64,000 nt of DNA, taken from positions 13,490,463-13,554,462 of the forward strand of contig CM072895.1 in assembly GCA_037013685.1 (NCBI GenBank), read 5' to 3'. The notes under the pieces are model-generated. The model was not told the DNA's origin. It did no database searches and saw only the letters and a list, made by a program, of their open reading frames with translations. This document shows positions 38,713-51,807 of this stretch, in pieces. The first letter of the stretch is position 1. The number at the start of each line of letters is the position of its first letter. Origin of the DNA: Acridotheres tristis. Taxonomy: Eukaryota; Chordata; Aves; Passeriformes; Sturnidae. The position numbers and the translations under genes are program-made.

Positions 38713-41700
38713 CTTCACTCATTAGGCACGATTTCTTAATTTAATTTTTTATTCTCTAATACTGTCTGAAGTAATCATAAATTAGTGGATAAAACAGAAC
38801 AATGAAAACCTGGTTATTTCTTATCTAGCAATTATGATTTTATTCCATGAACTAGGGTATTAATCAGTTTCCTTTCCCCCAGCTACTTTTTCTTTCATAA
38901 TTGTGCTTGTGATGGAAAGTGGTTGAGTACTTAAATTACTTCAGGGTTTTCCTCCCTTCGGAAGACAGAGTTAGCTATTTATAGAGACTAAGTCTAGGAC
39001 AGGTTTGAGCATCTACCTTCATGAGGAAGCTGAAATCACCATCACATTCAAGTGTAGGAAGGCAGAGTAGGTAAAATTCTGTCTCAAATGTAGGTCCACT
39101 TTAACCAGTAGTGTAACTATGAACTACTTTTTAGCAGCTGTCTGCTGTGAATTTATGATAACTGATGTTCATTTGAGATTAGAAATCAGATTAGTTAATT
39201 TGAAAGGCATTGGAGGAAGTTCCCAAAGGTTTCAGCTCTATAATATGTTGAGTCACATGTCATGTCTTCCATCAGTAGATATTTGTAACCAGAAATTGAC
39301 ATATATTTCAGTGGTAAATATAATAGTTTTGAAATAATTCATTCTAACACACTTTCTCCAACAAATTTTTTTCAGTGATGTACCTAATTTCATTAATTTA
39401 GATTTTTTATTGAGATAGCCACAGAAGTCCTAGATAAAGTGTTCTTAAAATCTATTGAGAGTTGGAACATCAGTTATCATTTTCTGATGTTCTGTAAACT
39501 AGTTTTTCTAATGACTACTACAATAATGATAGTTGAAGAAAGATAGTGCTGGTTTTTAAAGTATGTTGTAAATATAGCATAGATATCTATTCAAATAATG
39601 TTTTACAGGGCTTCATGCTGTGATCCTGTTGTAATATCAGAAGTTAAGAGTTATTTTCACACAGGATCTACAAGGGGGGCAAATGGCAATATAGGTAATC
39701 CAGCATAAAACACCAACAATCTGATTCCATAAACATATCAAGACAGTAACACTTAGTGGACGTTGCAATATACATACATATTCATTTGTATCTCTAACAG
39801 GAATGATCCCAGGTTTCTTTTGAGGTCCATTTAATTAAAATGCAGACTTCCTAAGTGCTTACATGGATGACACAGGCCTTTCAGAGTGGGAAAGGGGAAA
39901 AGAGTTTTTTTACAGGACAAGTCTGAGCCAGATTGTGGATCTTTGCTCTTTTCAGATTTGGAGGTTCCCATAAGGACAATTAAATTTGCTGAAGAACTTT
40001 GTTTCCAGACTCTAGGACCTATGATACTTAGGATGTTTCCCTAATAAACCTGTCTTCCCACCAAATCAGAGCTTATTCTATTTCTAATGCCAGCCATGAA
40101 AAGAATAGGGCAACTCCTGCCTGATGCATTTACTCAGGAAACATATTTTCCATTGTTTTGCCCAAAAACTGGTTTCAGATAAGTAGTAGTTTATATAAAT
40201 GGGCTTTTATTATAGATGATACTTATTAAGAACAGTCTTTTACACATACATCACCAATGTAAGCAAATGTGCAAAGTGTGCAAAGTGAGCAAGTGTGTCA
40301 AAACAAGGCATGTTTGCATTAAAGGAGATGGATAACATTAGGAGACAGAGGAATGGTATAAGGAAAAAAAGAAGGAAGATCTGTGAGGAGTGAAAGAAAA
40401 GACACAGGCCTAAACCACAAAGCAAGGAAGCAGGCTGAGGTGAAAATGTGAAAGGGAGGCTTGAGGTGAAAGGTGACAGGATCAGACCTTGTAGTCTGGA
40501 AATCTATATAAAGGAAGCACAAAGCCACTCATTCTGAAACAAACAATAAAGTGATCCTTGTCCTCTCAGTAGTTCCAAAGGAAAGGGCAGACTGCAGAAA
40601 GGAAGGAAGGATCAGCAGGCTCATCTAGGGAAAGGGAGAATCATATCATAGACATATTTTAATGCACGGTGCTGGATTTTTATTGCTTGCCAAATTGTCT
40701 TTTCAGATAACACACATGAATGGAATTTATAGTGTTTCATTCTCTAATACAAACCATGCTTTCTCCTTTTATCAGCTCCATCCTGCATTTGTTGCGATAT
40801 TCAGCTCATTTCCCTCTCAACATATTCATTGCAAAGGCTTTTTGGACAGGAAGAGCAGAGAGGAAAATATTTTAAATGCATGCAACATTAGAGTCTAGTG
40901 CAGCTCTGAAAACTGTAGACCACCTTTTCAAATGACTCCTCTTTTTGCTGCAGCTTTCTGGAACAGAGCTGACTGCAGTGACTGACTGGATGGAGCCTTC
41001 CCATCATTTGCTGTCTGAGTGAGCCAGCACTGGCAATACTCACTTCCCATTCACATGAGACACGGGCATAACCTTCATATAAAACAGGATTTAACAAAAC
41101 AGTGAAATCAAGTCTTTCTTCCCAATATGAGAAGAAAGTAGACCACCTTTTTGTCTAAACTGTCGCCAAAACAGGCTCAATATTATCCACCCTTTCAAAT
41201 TTTCCTTACACTAAGACATCCAAAGACAATTTCCTACTCTTAAAGTTCAACAGAAAATACTGATCTGCTGTAAATTTGCCTTTACATGCATGGGTTCGAC
41301 ATGCACTCCTTTTCTTAGCAATCTTAATTAGCATCTTTTTTTTTGGCTGTCACCTATTTACAGCTCCCTAGTAACACAGGAAATTCTCTCTCTTTGGTAT
41401 TAAACCTGTAACTATAATAATCCAGGTACTTTGAAGTTGATATGGAACTCCCCAAGAAGCAATGCCTATCTAGGAGTTCAGTGTTTTTCATCACGTACCA
41501 TATGGAGCATAATGATGATTCCTTCAAAACTTTTCATGCGATCATTTTTTGTTCTCTTTTTACTCTGAAGGCTGAGTTCCAATACAAAACAAATTTTCAA
41601 ATGAAAACCATGAAAAAAGCTTGCCAAACATTTCAGTTTGAAAGTGTCAAAACAAAATTTTCTGACCTTAACAGAACGTCTTTTCTTCCTGAAATAAAAT

Positions 41701-44700
41701 TGTCGAATTTGTCAGGTTTCTGTAAAACATTTTACTTGGACGCATTGGCATTTATAATCTCTGATAAAATGTTCTGTCAAAATATTCCCAGCTGGCCCTA
41801 TAATAAGGCAGTAGAGATTTCCACCAACTGAAGACAGGCCTTTTTTGTTCAGATACAGTCATTATAAGAAGAAATATGTACATACATAATGAAAATACTC
41901 TATGTAGACCCTTGTTTTTACTACTCTTTGCTATAGTTTTCTCCAGTATTAAAAATGAAAGATCAGGATGGGAATGTTCTCCTTATATTTGCAAGTAATC
42001 AATTTAAGTTACTTTGTTGAAACAATAGGGAAAAAAACCAAACCACTATATTAGCTGAAAAATATTCAGCTGTTCAGGGAGAGACTTTCTGCACAAAGTC
42101 TTAGTTTTTTTCATTCTTCACAAAAAGTGCACATTATTAAACCATGTGCCATGCTGCAAAAAAAAAACCCCACAAAGATATTACTTTTAGGACTGCAGCA
42201 ATCTACAAATTCAGCCATGTTGGTGTGAAAATCCTATGAAAAAATATTGTTAAAGAGAGCAATTTCTTTTTCTCCTGAATAAAGAACTTCCTTTGTATAT
42301 TAAAACCCCGCATTTTGGCAGTATTCAAAAGTTATGACATATCACTTACATGGAAATGAACTCTATAATGAATGTTCCATGCTACCCATGTCATATATTC
42401 CCTGGCCCTCTGCTGAAACCATTAAACTGAAGCTCCATCTGGTTCTTATGTCAGAGGACTCCAGCAGACACTGGCATCACTACTCAGTAATCTGTAAAGA
42501 TTTTATTTTTGCTACATGGATTTTTAAACTGTGTAGTGAAATTGATGAACAGACCACAAAGTCATGCTACTGTAAGAGAGAAAATTGCCAAAAGATGACA
42601 GAAGGCAGTAGAGAAATAAGGAAACAGAGCTGGGCTAAGGAATTAAAACCACTCTCAATAAAACTTTTCTTTTTTCCTGAAGTCCCATTGCAATACTAAG
42701 TTTAGTGGCCAATTTAGGCTTCAGCTTGGATTTGGATTTCTTGGGAGAGAGAAGGGTAGGAAGGCTGGCATTTCTGAGGTGGTGCAGCTACACAGCCCCT
42801 CATCCTGAGCTCTGCAGCCTCTGGCCCTGGCAAAATCATGGAAGGGCCAAGACATTTCTGCTGCCCATCCTCATCCTCAGCACCTCACCAGACATTAATG
42901 CAGGCCAACCAGCACTGATTTTATAGCATGCAGACTCAACAAATGAAAGTAGTTAAAAGCATAATTTGGAAGGATGTTTATGCAGATCTTATCAATGAGA
43001 AATGGAGCTAGCAAATGTCTATAGTGAAAGTCTGCTAAATGAACTTTTTAAAAACTCATAAACAGGCTCATTTCTCTAACAGATTGGAAAGAGTTGTTTA
43101 GAGTTCCTAATTCAATTATTAATATGCTATTTTTAATGTTTTGTTCTGGTAGTAGTCTAATGATATGCTGCTCCCTATTTTTAGTATATATCATCCTGCA
43201 TCACAGCCACTGGATATGATTTGCCCAAAATTCTACTTTCCTGACTGTTTACCAGCTGATGCTTTTAAGCGCATTTAACTGGGCAGACTAGTGAGCTGCT
43301 GAAGACATGGTCAAAACTTCCTCAGCCTCAGCTAATTCCTATCTGGAGATGCCACTGCAACTTGAAGTGCACAGACTGTAACTTCTTTTTTTCCTGCTTG
43401 GCAGTGATTCACAGCTTCCTCTCATTTGTTCCAGTAAGTTTATTCTCAGTGAAATCCAAAGAGGTTAAAAGAAAACAAGATCTGAAAAGAGCTGAGGGGG
43501 CAGGTTACGGTGTGTGGATGTGCACAGCAATGCTAAGGAAGGGAAGAAAAGCAGTAAAAAGCAAGCTCTGAGATCCTGAGGCTTCCTTTTAGAGACAGAT
43601 TTGCAGGAGGCATAGGACACATACATATTATCTGGTCAGGCCAAGACACAACCCCTATTTCTTTTAGGAAGATATTCATACTATAAAAAAAATACACATT
43701 TGCATTACGGTATAAAATAATTTTACATCAGTAGTAGTGCTATGAATTGAAAGTGTTGAGAAAGACAGAATGAGGTTTGTAGTAAAACGAAATTATAAAC
43801 ATTGTCTCTACTGAGAGCAGCCAGCTTGAAGTAGATAGCAACATGGAAATTCATCCCACTTGAGGATTTCATCTCCCTAAAGACAGCTAAATACAATCCT
43901 AGCTAATGATTTTTTTTTCACTTTCACTTCAAAATGATTTTTAAAAGCCTGTGCTGTCAGTACAGTATTCTTCCAAATCTGAAGGAAGTTTTCAAAATTA
44001 CTTATTTCTTCTTTTCTTTAATCAGAATTGTGATAGACATTTAATTTCCTAAACTTGGGTGACATGAGAACAAAAGAATATCTTAAAGTTTTTTCAAATA
44101 TTTTTATCACAGAGAGTGTCCGCTGAGTATAGCATGTAGTTTTCAAATTTAATCTCTTGAACTCCTATGTTTTATAATATTGAGTTTACACATTGAAAAT
44201 TATATACTCTCTGGTGTTAAAAATTCACACAGAACTTTATGAAATCCCAAACTGGAAATTTTCCTCACTTCTTAATAAAACCTGTTCTTAAAATTAAGTC
44301 ATTTAAGCATTTGAGGAATGCTTTGGAGATTAAATGTCAAGCCTCAAGAACATTAAGACTAAGGTATTGTTTCTATCGATATCCTTTGCCTAGAAATCCA
44401 CACTCAGCTGTGAGGTTGGGGCAATGAGTCAGTGGTGGCTGAAATTAATAAGAGGCTCCTTTTCTAGTTCAGTGAATAGCAGCTTATTCCTTTACTGCCT
44501 GTTGCCCTGTATAGTCACCTTCCAATGCCATCTCTTTTTCTCCTTTTGCAGCAGCTTTGCTTCAAACATAGAGAAATCAGCCACTCCAGGTTTTGCTTTC
44601 TTTTCTTTTTAAAAGCAAGAGATTTGTTCAGTGGTTTTCTAGGTTGTTAGTGATTTGGGGGTTTTTTTGTATGGATATCTATGGGTTTTTGTATTTTTAT

Positions 44701-47700
44701 TTATTTATTTTGATTTTTCCTCTTAAATAATAGTTCTACAGAGCAAATTATCTGTGATTAGTTCAATATTATTAAGTAGCCAGTCTTCATTGCATCCATA
44801 GACTGTTGTTGAATAATTTACTACTTCTATGAAGCTAAGTTCCAATTTACTGATACCCTATTTGAGAGCTGCTAGTTGAAAGTGCTAGCATGTACTCCTC
44901 ATGTCTAATACCATGTACAGGTATTACACAAAAAGCACTTTTCTGGAAAAAACCAAACAAACAGCAAATTCAATAGAAGTTACTATTTGTTTGAAGTGTG
45001 TTCAAGCATGTAAACTTCTTGTTTGTACATGGTGTGTGCATTTTAAATTTAACATTATGATGGTTTCATCTAAAACACCTGATAAACCAAATTTATGGCT
45101 GGAGAAGGGTATTGTCTCTTGCTTGCCTCCTTTTTTATCATGTAATCTGCTGGGTTTTTCTTCCCACATATTACAGATTCTCTCAGTACTGTGCCTTCTT
45201 TATTATACAGATATCTTAATTTTAAGAACTAGGGCTATTTGTCATGATAGGAAGGAGCATTATAGCATAATGAATACTCTCATTTCCTCTAATTTTTAAT
45301 AAAAGGTTTAAGCAGTTAAACTGTGCAATCCACTGGTGTTCATTAATGACACTGCATATTTAAATGGTGTATTTATTATGCAGCCATATAGACAGAGTGG
45401 AAAAGATGCTCAGAGGGTATTTTTTAGTTTCCAGTTTCAAATGTTGCAGGCGAAATGTAAAAAGACCTTCTCTTGTATGTAGATGCATCTGGAAATTCCA
45501 GATGAACTGCTTTGTAAAATTGAAGGTGCCTCTTTTTTTCGACATTAAAATGTTTTCCAGAAATGTGGATAAACAGATTCTTGGGCTTTCCATTGGCAGA
45601 ACACAGCTTCACTGGGAGTCAGTTCTCTGTCTTACCCTCTGCTGTAGCTCAACAAAACAGTGCACAGAAATAACCCCTGTGCTTTCATCTACAAAACACT
45701 GAAGTGATTGACTTGACAACCATCTTCAATACCCTTGTGATCACCTGCTCTTGAATATTTTGGTAACCATCTTCCCTCATATACTTTAAGAAGAGCACAC
45801 TGGACCTGGCTGGTCCTTGAACTGTCAATACTTATTATACCAGCTCTCCCAGTTAACATGACTCCACTACATTCATCCTTCATATTTTATATAACTTTGG
45901 TCAGTGCTGCAAAAATGAATGCAGGATTAGCCCTGAAAAACAATTTAATCTTCATGGTGATTTAATTCTAGGCCTTTCTGAGGAAACTTTCCAAAGGTGC
46001 CCATGAGAGCTGTTAAATTATTCATTGTGAATAATATTTATTCCAAATACCTTTTCCTGTTTGAAAAACAGGCCTCGTATTTGTTCAGGATTATCTGCCA
46101 AGTAGCCTAAGGGATAAAGTCTCTGTCCCTGGTTCAGGGACAAGTAGTCAGCTCAAGCATTTGCCTGCTCCTCACGGTAACCCATTGCAGGTGATTTCAC
46201 ACGTGCAGCCAGCAAGAGTAGCCAGACAGAAAGCCAGACTAGGAACAAGCATTTTGGAACAGATACATAGGAGCTGGTAAAAGCATGTAATGCACACGCA
46301 TGTTAATGTTTTACACCATAATTACTTGAGTTGGAAATGGTTTTCTTTGCATTTCAGGATTCCTGAATTCCAGTAAATAATATGCCACAAGTAACAACAG
46401 CTGAACTTGCTGTTTCTGTTCATTCACATTGTCTCAATTCACCTGCATTTTTATTCGTGCAGCTGAAGAGTACACTATGATAGTGACATTTGCTACAGAG
46501 ACATTTCCCTGTACAGAAAGCCTGATCCTTTTCCATTGACTATGTTGCTTGCAGCTCTTGGACTGATAACGATTTTCAGTCACTCCCAATCTGGCTAATA
46601 AAACTTAACCCAGTAATTTAGATGTGAAGGACTATTGTGTGATTATTACAAAATTTCTGAACTCCTGCCCCCTCCTGGGACTATTCAAAAATAGGTGTAT
46701 TTTTGGTGCCACAGAATGATAAATTGTAGAATATTTCTGGAGTTTAAATATTTCTGAGAGAGCAATTCTTCACACCCTGCTGTTTACAAGAGAAATATTG
46801 TCTACAAATAATACATTACATTAACTGTCCTCTTTATCATAAAGCCATGTTGAATACTTGTAACATTTATAAAAAGACACCAACTGATTGCAAGATGAGC
46901 GTTACCCTTGAGCAAATTATGAACACATTTATTTCAGTCTTATGCGTTTGAAACTAATTTTCTGGTAATATCAAAAGTGTTCATAGAATTAATTTCCTGT
47001 CAGTTCAGCAGTATTCAAGTGAATATTTTATGATTTTGCATTAGCTGTATTTGTCTAGAGTTGTGACATGATCGAGTCATTCTCTGAGGGAAACACATTA
47101 ATAATTAAACTCTGTCCAATGTGGAGTGCTAAAGATGACAGCATAATTGTACATTTCAGAGACCGTTTCACAAGGCAGAGAATGAGAATTGCCCTGACAC
47201 CATTTAAATGTCAATTTAGAATTTCTTTCTAAAATTAAAACAGTGTTGCAGAAAACAAAGAGAAAAAAGGAGGGGATAGAAAAACTGAAGCAAAATTAGA
47301 ATCCTTGTCCCCTTTTTTTGCGTTCCCTTTCTTTTAAAATGTGAGATAAATGTAAATGGCATTCCAAGAAAAAAAGGAGAATGGAGAAGGTAGATAAATG
47401 ATTGGTTGTAAGACTTTCCCCCCTCCCTTTCTTTTGGCTGTATAATATCATCACTGGTTGTAGTGCTAGAGCTGTTTCGATGATAAATGCAATGTGTATA
47501 GATTAGCTCCAGAGAAAATACTGCTACCTGACACTGAAAGCTTTGATTGGTTTCAGCCCTTACATTTGACTCTTTTTTGCCCCGATAACTTCAGCAGTAT
47601 TTTAAGATTTTAATCTACTTTCTAGTCAAATACCCACGGATGGATCAGTCTTTTATTTATTATTTATGTTTCTTTTTCAGCTTCTGAAAGTAAGACATTA

Positions 47701-47860
47701 TTGGGCTTTAGCTAAAAAATAATTCCAGAATTTCTGCAGAATATATTTTGCAAGCACTTAAGCTTCTGTGCCTGTATTATTCTGGAGAGACAGCTGAGCC
47801 ACATTTACCAATTGTGTATGCAGACCACTTAATGAGCACATGTTCTTAGAAAATGCATAA
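38713..47860. other. Unique AT-rich non-coding DNA
   Basis: No gene is recognised in 9 kb. Open frames of 121-132 codons at 41442-41831, 42334-42699 and 44901-45299 (plus) and 112 codons at 45364-45702 (plus) have no family resemblance and no supporting exon structure. A purine-rich patch lies at about 40360-40400 and a T-rich patch at about 44655-44720. The block 46600-47700 is unusually free of simple repeats (see findings). Confidence 0.5.
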
Positions 47861-47879
47861 ATTAGAGATATATCAATGT

Positions 47880-48400
47880 TTCCCTAAGACCCTCTTTTCC
47901 CCCCACAGCCTGTGCCTGTCAGCATGCCAAAGATCCTCTTTTTACTAGAATCCAGGTGATGCCTCTCTCATTCCCTGCATCTTTTACCACTTTCTCCCTA
48001 CAGTTTAATAAAAAGGCCCAAGTGAGAAAATGTAGCTGGATGGACTCAAGCAAATACAAATAAATGTAAGGTCTCCTTTCTGTCCCTGTGTTTTAGATCC
48101 CTGCCATGTTGCCTTCATCTTCCATTTTCCTCTCTCCTGCTTCAGCCTTACAGAGCTCACTTAACTGTTCCTGCCTATTCTGTTCAGCTGATCCCCTCCT
48201 GATAAATCCTTCCTTTCATATAAAAACATTTAGCAAATTGTATCTGCTTCTTACCATCTCTGTGTACATTCATTTGTGCTAAATCTTTTCCCTCATCCAC
48301 ATTTTCCATCTCAACCATTTAGATTATAAGCACCTTAGGAAAAGCATTTGCTGCTCTGCCTCTGAACCTCATCTACCACAATTGTTGTTACTTGGCCACT
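47880..48400 (+). mobile_element. Possible ancient LINE (L2/CR1-like) 3' tail
   Basis: A pyrimidine-rich 3'-UTR-like stretch is followed by CATTTAGATTATAAGCACCT near 48318. This resembles the TTAGATTGTAAGCTCCTTG block that closes the 3' ends of amniote L2-type LINEs and their dependent SINEs. The downstream part, CTACCACAATTGTTG, could be the degraded equivalent of the CAGCACCTAGCACAATGG segment. The match is by memory and weak, there is no coding remnant, and the limits are approximate. Ordinary pyrimidine-rich DNA is the alternative. Confidence 0.35.
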
Positions 48401-51210
48401 AACATATGAAACATGATTGATCATAATAATTCATTTCATTTCACTCAACCCACTTACATCTCTATGGTATAATTCAAGAACTATTTAAGGCAAACAGGAG
48501 CTTTCAGTGTATACAATCCCTGTGTTTTAAGAGGCATGTTTCAGATTTTTTTGTCCTACAAATGTGTAAAAGGCGTATTTGATCTCAACGATGTGCCAAT
48601 TTCAAGAGTTGGTGTTATTTTCTGAGCCAGTTAAATGAAAAGGAAGCAAGCAGAAGAGAAATTTCTATGATGCTAAAAGTGATTGATGCCCCTTATCACT
48701 GTTTGTATATACTCATAGCTGGGATCTCACTAGAAATACACTTCTCAAGTACTACTTAAGTTTGTATTTACTAAAGATGAATTTCACAGCAAACTTCAAA
48801 GTTTAAATATCATTTTAACATATTTAAGGAGCAGTAAAAAAGAACATTATAGTATGAAATACACATTAGAAAGCCAGTGAGTTTTTGCACCTCAATTTTT
48901 ACCTGTACATTTCTAAAGACTGAGAATGCTGATGGAAAGTTCAGACACATGGAATGAAAGAGAATAAATTAAAAACATGATAATAAAAACTATTTAGAGA
49001 CCTGTACTATGTGAAACCATGACTAGGCCAAATTACAACAAAGTGAAAGAAAACGTTTCTCATGTTAGATAACTAAGAAATAGTTGCTTTAAATGATATC
49101 CATGTCTGTATAAACTAGCTGCTAAATAACTTGTGACAAGTGGTTCATTTTTTACTGACATTTGTTTACACTACTTTCCTGTTTCAGTACAGCCGTCCAT
49201 GCTGTGTGAATTCATGCAGCCAGTAAACCACTTTTAAATTCTATAAAACTAACTAAAGCAAGAGGGGCTACTTTTGACAGCTACTCTTGACTCATATAAA
49301 AAAATCCATTCTAACTTTGCTATGAACCTATGTCAAGAAAAATCCCCTTACTCTAGTAAAATACTTGACCAGAGAATACAGCACAACTTGTCAGTGTTCA
49401 GTACACTTTTCATTATTTCTGAACACACTTTTTCCATGTCCCTTATGCTCTCCACTTTCAACAACTGAATTGCCTCTAGTATTCAGATATTAGAGCTTGA
49501 GAACAACCAATTGTTTGTGTTTGTTGTTTTTTTTCCCAAATATTTAAGTTTATATGATATTTTAGAATAGATTGAAGATTTTTTCAACTGTCATCCTTTG
49601 AAAATAGCAAAAATATGATGACACTTAGGGATTCACACGATTAGAAAGCTGATAAATTATTTCAAATTCTAAGAGTAGCTAATATTAAGGAAGCTGGTGG
49701 AATTTATCAGATATGTTTTTTTCTTAGAACTTTAAAATACTCCTCCAGAACATTATTTTTTAAGTAATTTGTCTTTTATTTCAATGGACTTATCTAGAAG
49801 AGAGTGATGGCATGACTCTATGGCCATCTAGCACTTAAAATTCTGCCCTTTTTGAGCAAAGAACAGTATTCACACCTGGGAGACTCAAGTTCACTAGGTC
49901 CCTTTGGTCAATCTGTGGCCCACAGTACACTGAAGATGTGTAAACCTAGTTTAATAAATATTTATTGGTCCTGAGTATTCATAGGAAATTAAAATGTTAA
50001 TGGTAATGCTTTAACAAAGTCTAATGTTGTGCTTGCACATCCTGGGATTAATGCACTACAAACCCTTTCTCAGCAGTAGAAAGGAAGTTGACCAGACTCT
50101 TGGTCTGCTATTAAGTTCAGCAATTTTTTATTTTAACCACCAAGAAGTCCACAATAAACTCTAAACAAATCTTTGGAGACTACACAGTGTATTTGTAGCA
50201 GCAAATATTTGTATATTTTCTGTATCTATGAATTTTCAGATTGGAAATAAAACCTGTAGGCAAAAAATGCAGTCCTTCAGAAGAAATGAGAATTGGCACT
50301 GTTCTAATTCCAAGTCAGCTCCAAATATAGAACCATCTCCTACATAAAACAAGAAAAAAGCAACACCACGTCAGACAAAGCCAAATTCCAATGAACAGAG
50401 AGCTTCAGTTTAGCACTTGCAGTGGCAGGCACAGGGAGCTGAGTCAGTAACAGCAGTGTGAATTCCAGCATGGCTTTCTGTTTTCTAGTCAGGTTCTTCC
50501 CCACTAACTGCTGTTTATTTCACCTGTGTTTTAAGGGCTGCTGCAATCCAGTCTAGGGAGGAATCCTTCACTTGGTTCATACAGAATAGCCTATTTTCTT
50601 GTTCATTATACTTTAACCTTAGAAACATGTATTTCTTGATTAGGAGTAAATCTTCAGAGATTTTTCCTTCCTTACTATTCCACGTTTTTAGTAACTGAAA
50701 CCTCAATTAAGATGTCATTTCCCTCATCTAATGTCAATGTTGTAGGTTTTTCAGTTTAATTGACACTTCCTTTCTTTTGTTTTGTCTTAGTATACCCTAG
50801 ATTTTAGTATGCTGAGCCTTATTCTTGCATTACAATCTGTGTACAGTGTTGGTACAGTTCCACCCATAAAATTTGTCCTTGCATTCATAGCTAGCACATC
50901 ATTAATGCAGAGGAGGACACTTCTGCTATTATTAGTAGCATCTGACAGAGTGAAGATCTCTTCATAACCAAAGGAGACAGAATAACTTCCCTAGACAGTG
51001 ATTGAAGGCACTCAGGATCCTACTTTTTACCATGTATTATGTAAGTCACTTAAAGTTCAGTGTCAACAAATTAATGTCCCATTCCCTAAAATTAGAATTT
51101 TCTTACACAAAACTGTTATTGCACCAGTTTATGCTTACTTTTTTCATTGAGAGTTGACATTTTGAATAAAAAGATTAAAAATTATTATTCTGATTTAAAA
51201 CAACAGCATC
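48401..51210. other. Unique AT-rich non-coding DNA
   Basis: No gene, RNA or element is recognised. Two open frames of 64 (49274-49468, plus) and 63 codons (50515-50706, minus) have no recognisable features. Confidence 0.55.
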
Positions 51211-51212
51211 AA

Positions 51213-51260
51213 CATCCACCCCCACCACCCACCCACCCATCCCAACACACATCCCCACCA
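51213..51260 (-). repeat. C-rich tract with G-quadruplex motif on the minus strand
   Basis: The plus strand is a C/A tract. At 51228-51243 four CCC runs are separated by A, A and AT. The minus strand therefore reads as four GGG runs with loops of two, one and one bases, the short-loop class expected to form very stable quadruplexes. A further CCCCC run lies just 5' on the plus strand (51219-51223). No neighbouring gene or origin is recognised that would give it a role. Confidence 0.85.
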
Positions 51261-51414
51261 TTGAAATGAAAATCACAACAACTGTCCTCCACAAAACAGA
51301 TTGGTTTTGCTTCCTCTGAGTGCATGAGGAAGCCTTAGAAAAACAACACACTGCCCATCCAAAGCACTGGCTATTTAGAATAAATGTGTCCTGCAGGAAT
51401 TCATTCTGGATCTC

Positions 51415-51540
51415 ATGTTTCTGCTAATGATGATGATTATGATGAATAACTGGCTTTTGCTGTTGCTTTTTCTGCTGATTCCTCAGTTCTTGATAGAAGT
51501 ATTGTTGCTACAGTTATTGCTGCTGGTCCAACTGCATAAT
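51415..51540 (+). repeat. Imperfect TGCTGT/GATGAT-type trinucleotide-rich stretch
   Basis: Imperfect GAT, TTG and CTG triplets are strung together. In one frame this gives a Leu/Met-rich peptide that mimics a signal peptide or membrane segment (99-codon frame, 51415-51714). The Leu run is explained by the degenerate repeat, and the rest of the frame is unremarkable. It is regarded as low-complexity DNA, not a gene. Confidence 0.6.
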
Positions 51541-51729
51541 GTGAGCAGAATCCACAGAGACACAAACAAGCTCTTTAGCAGCCAAGTGAAGAAACCTGTA
51601 ATTTTACAAACAGGAAGAAGCAAAATTGCCAGTGATCACCAAGCAGCGCAGGAGGTGTGCCATAGAGAAAATCCCAAACAAAACTGGAAGAGATTCTGGG
51701 TCATGATTCTTTAAAGAAATTTGGGGGCC

Positions 51730-51807
51730 TTAGGTTTTGGGGGATTTTTTAATTTTTTCTTTATATTAACTGGAGTAGCCGTGTATTAAAAAAACCCCAA
51801 AACCTAA
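51730..51807. repeat. Near-perfect 23-24 bp inverted repeat with 31-base spacer
   Basis: The left arm at 51730-51753 begins TTAGGTTTTGGGGG and ends TTTTTTAAT. The right arm at 51785-51807 is ATTAAAAAAACCCC followed by AAAACCTAA. The arms pair along their whole length except for a one-base length difference and about one mismatch at the G/A junction. The spacer is 31 bases. As RNA it would fold into one long hairpin. No target-site duplication or known transposon end is visible outside the arms. Confidence 0.9.

Noticed and set aside
51415..51714. Small secreted or membrane peptide with a Leu-rich start
   Set aside because: The Leu/Met run comes from degenerate trinucleotide repeats. The remainder has no features and there is no promoter or splice support.
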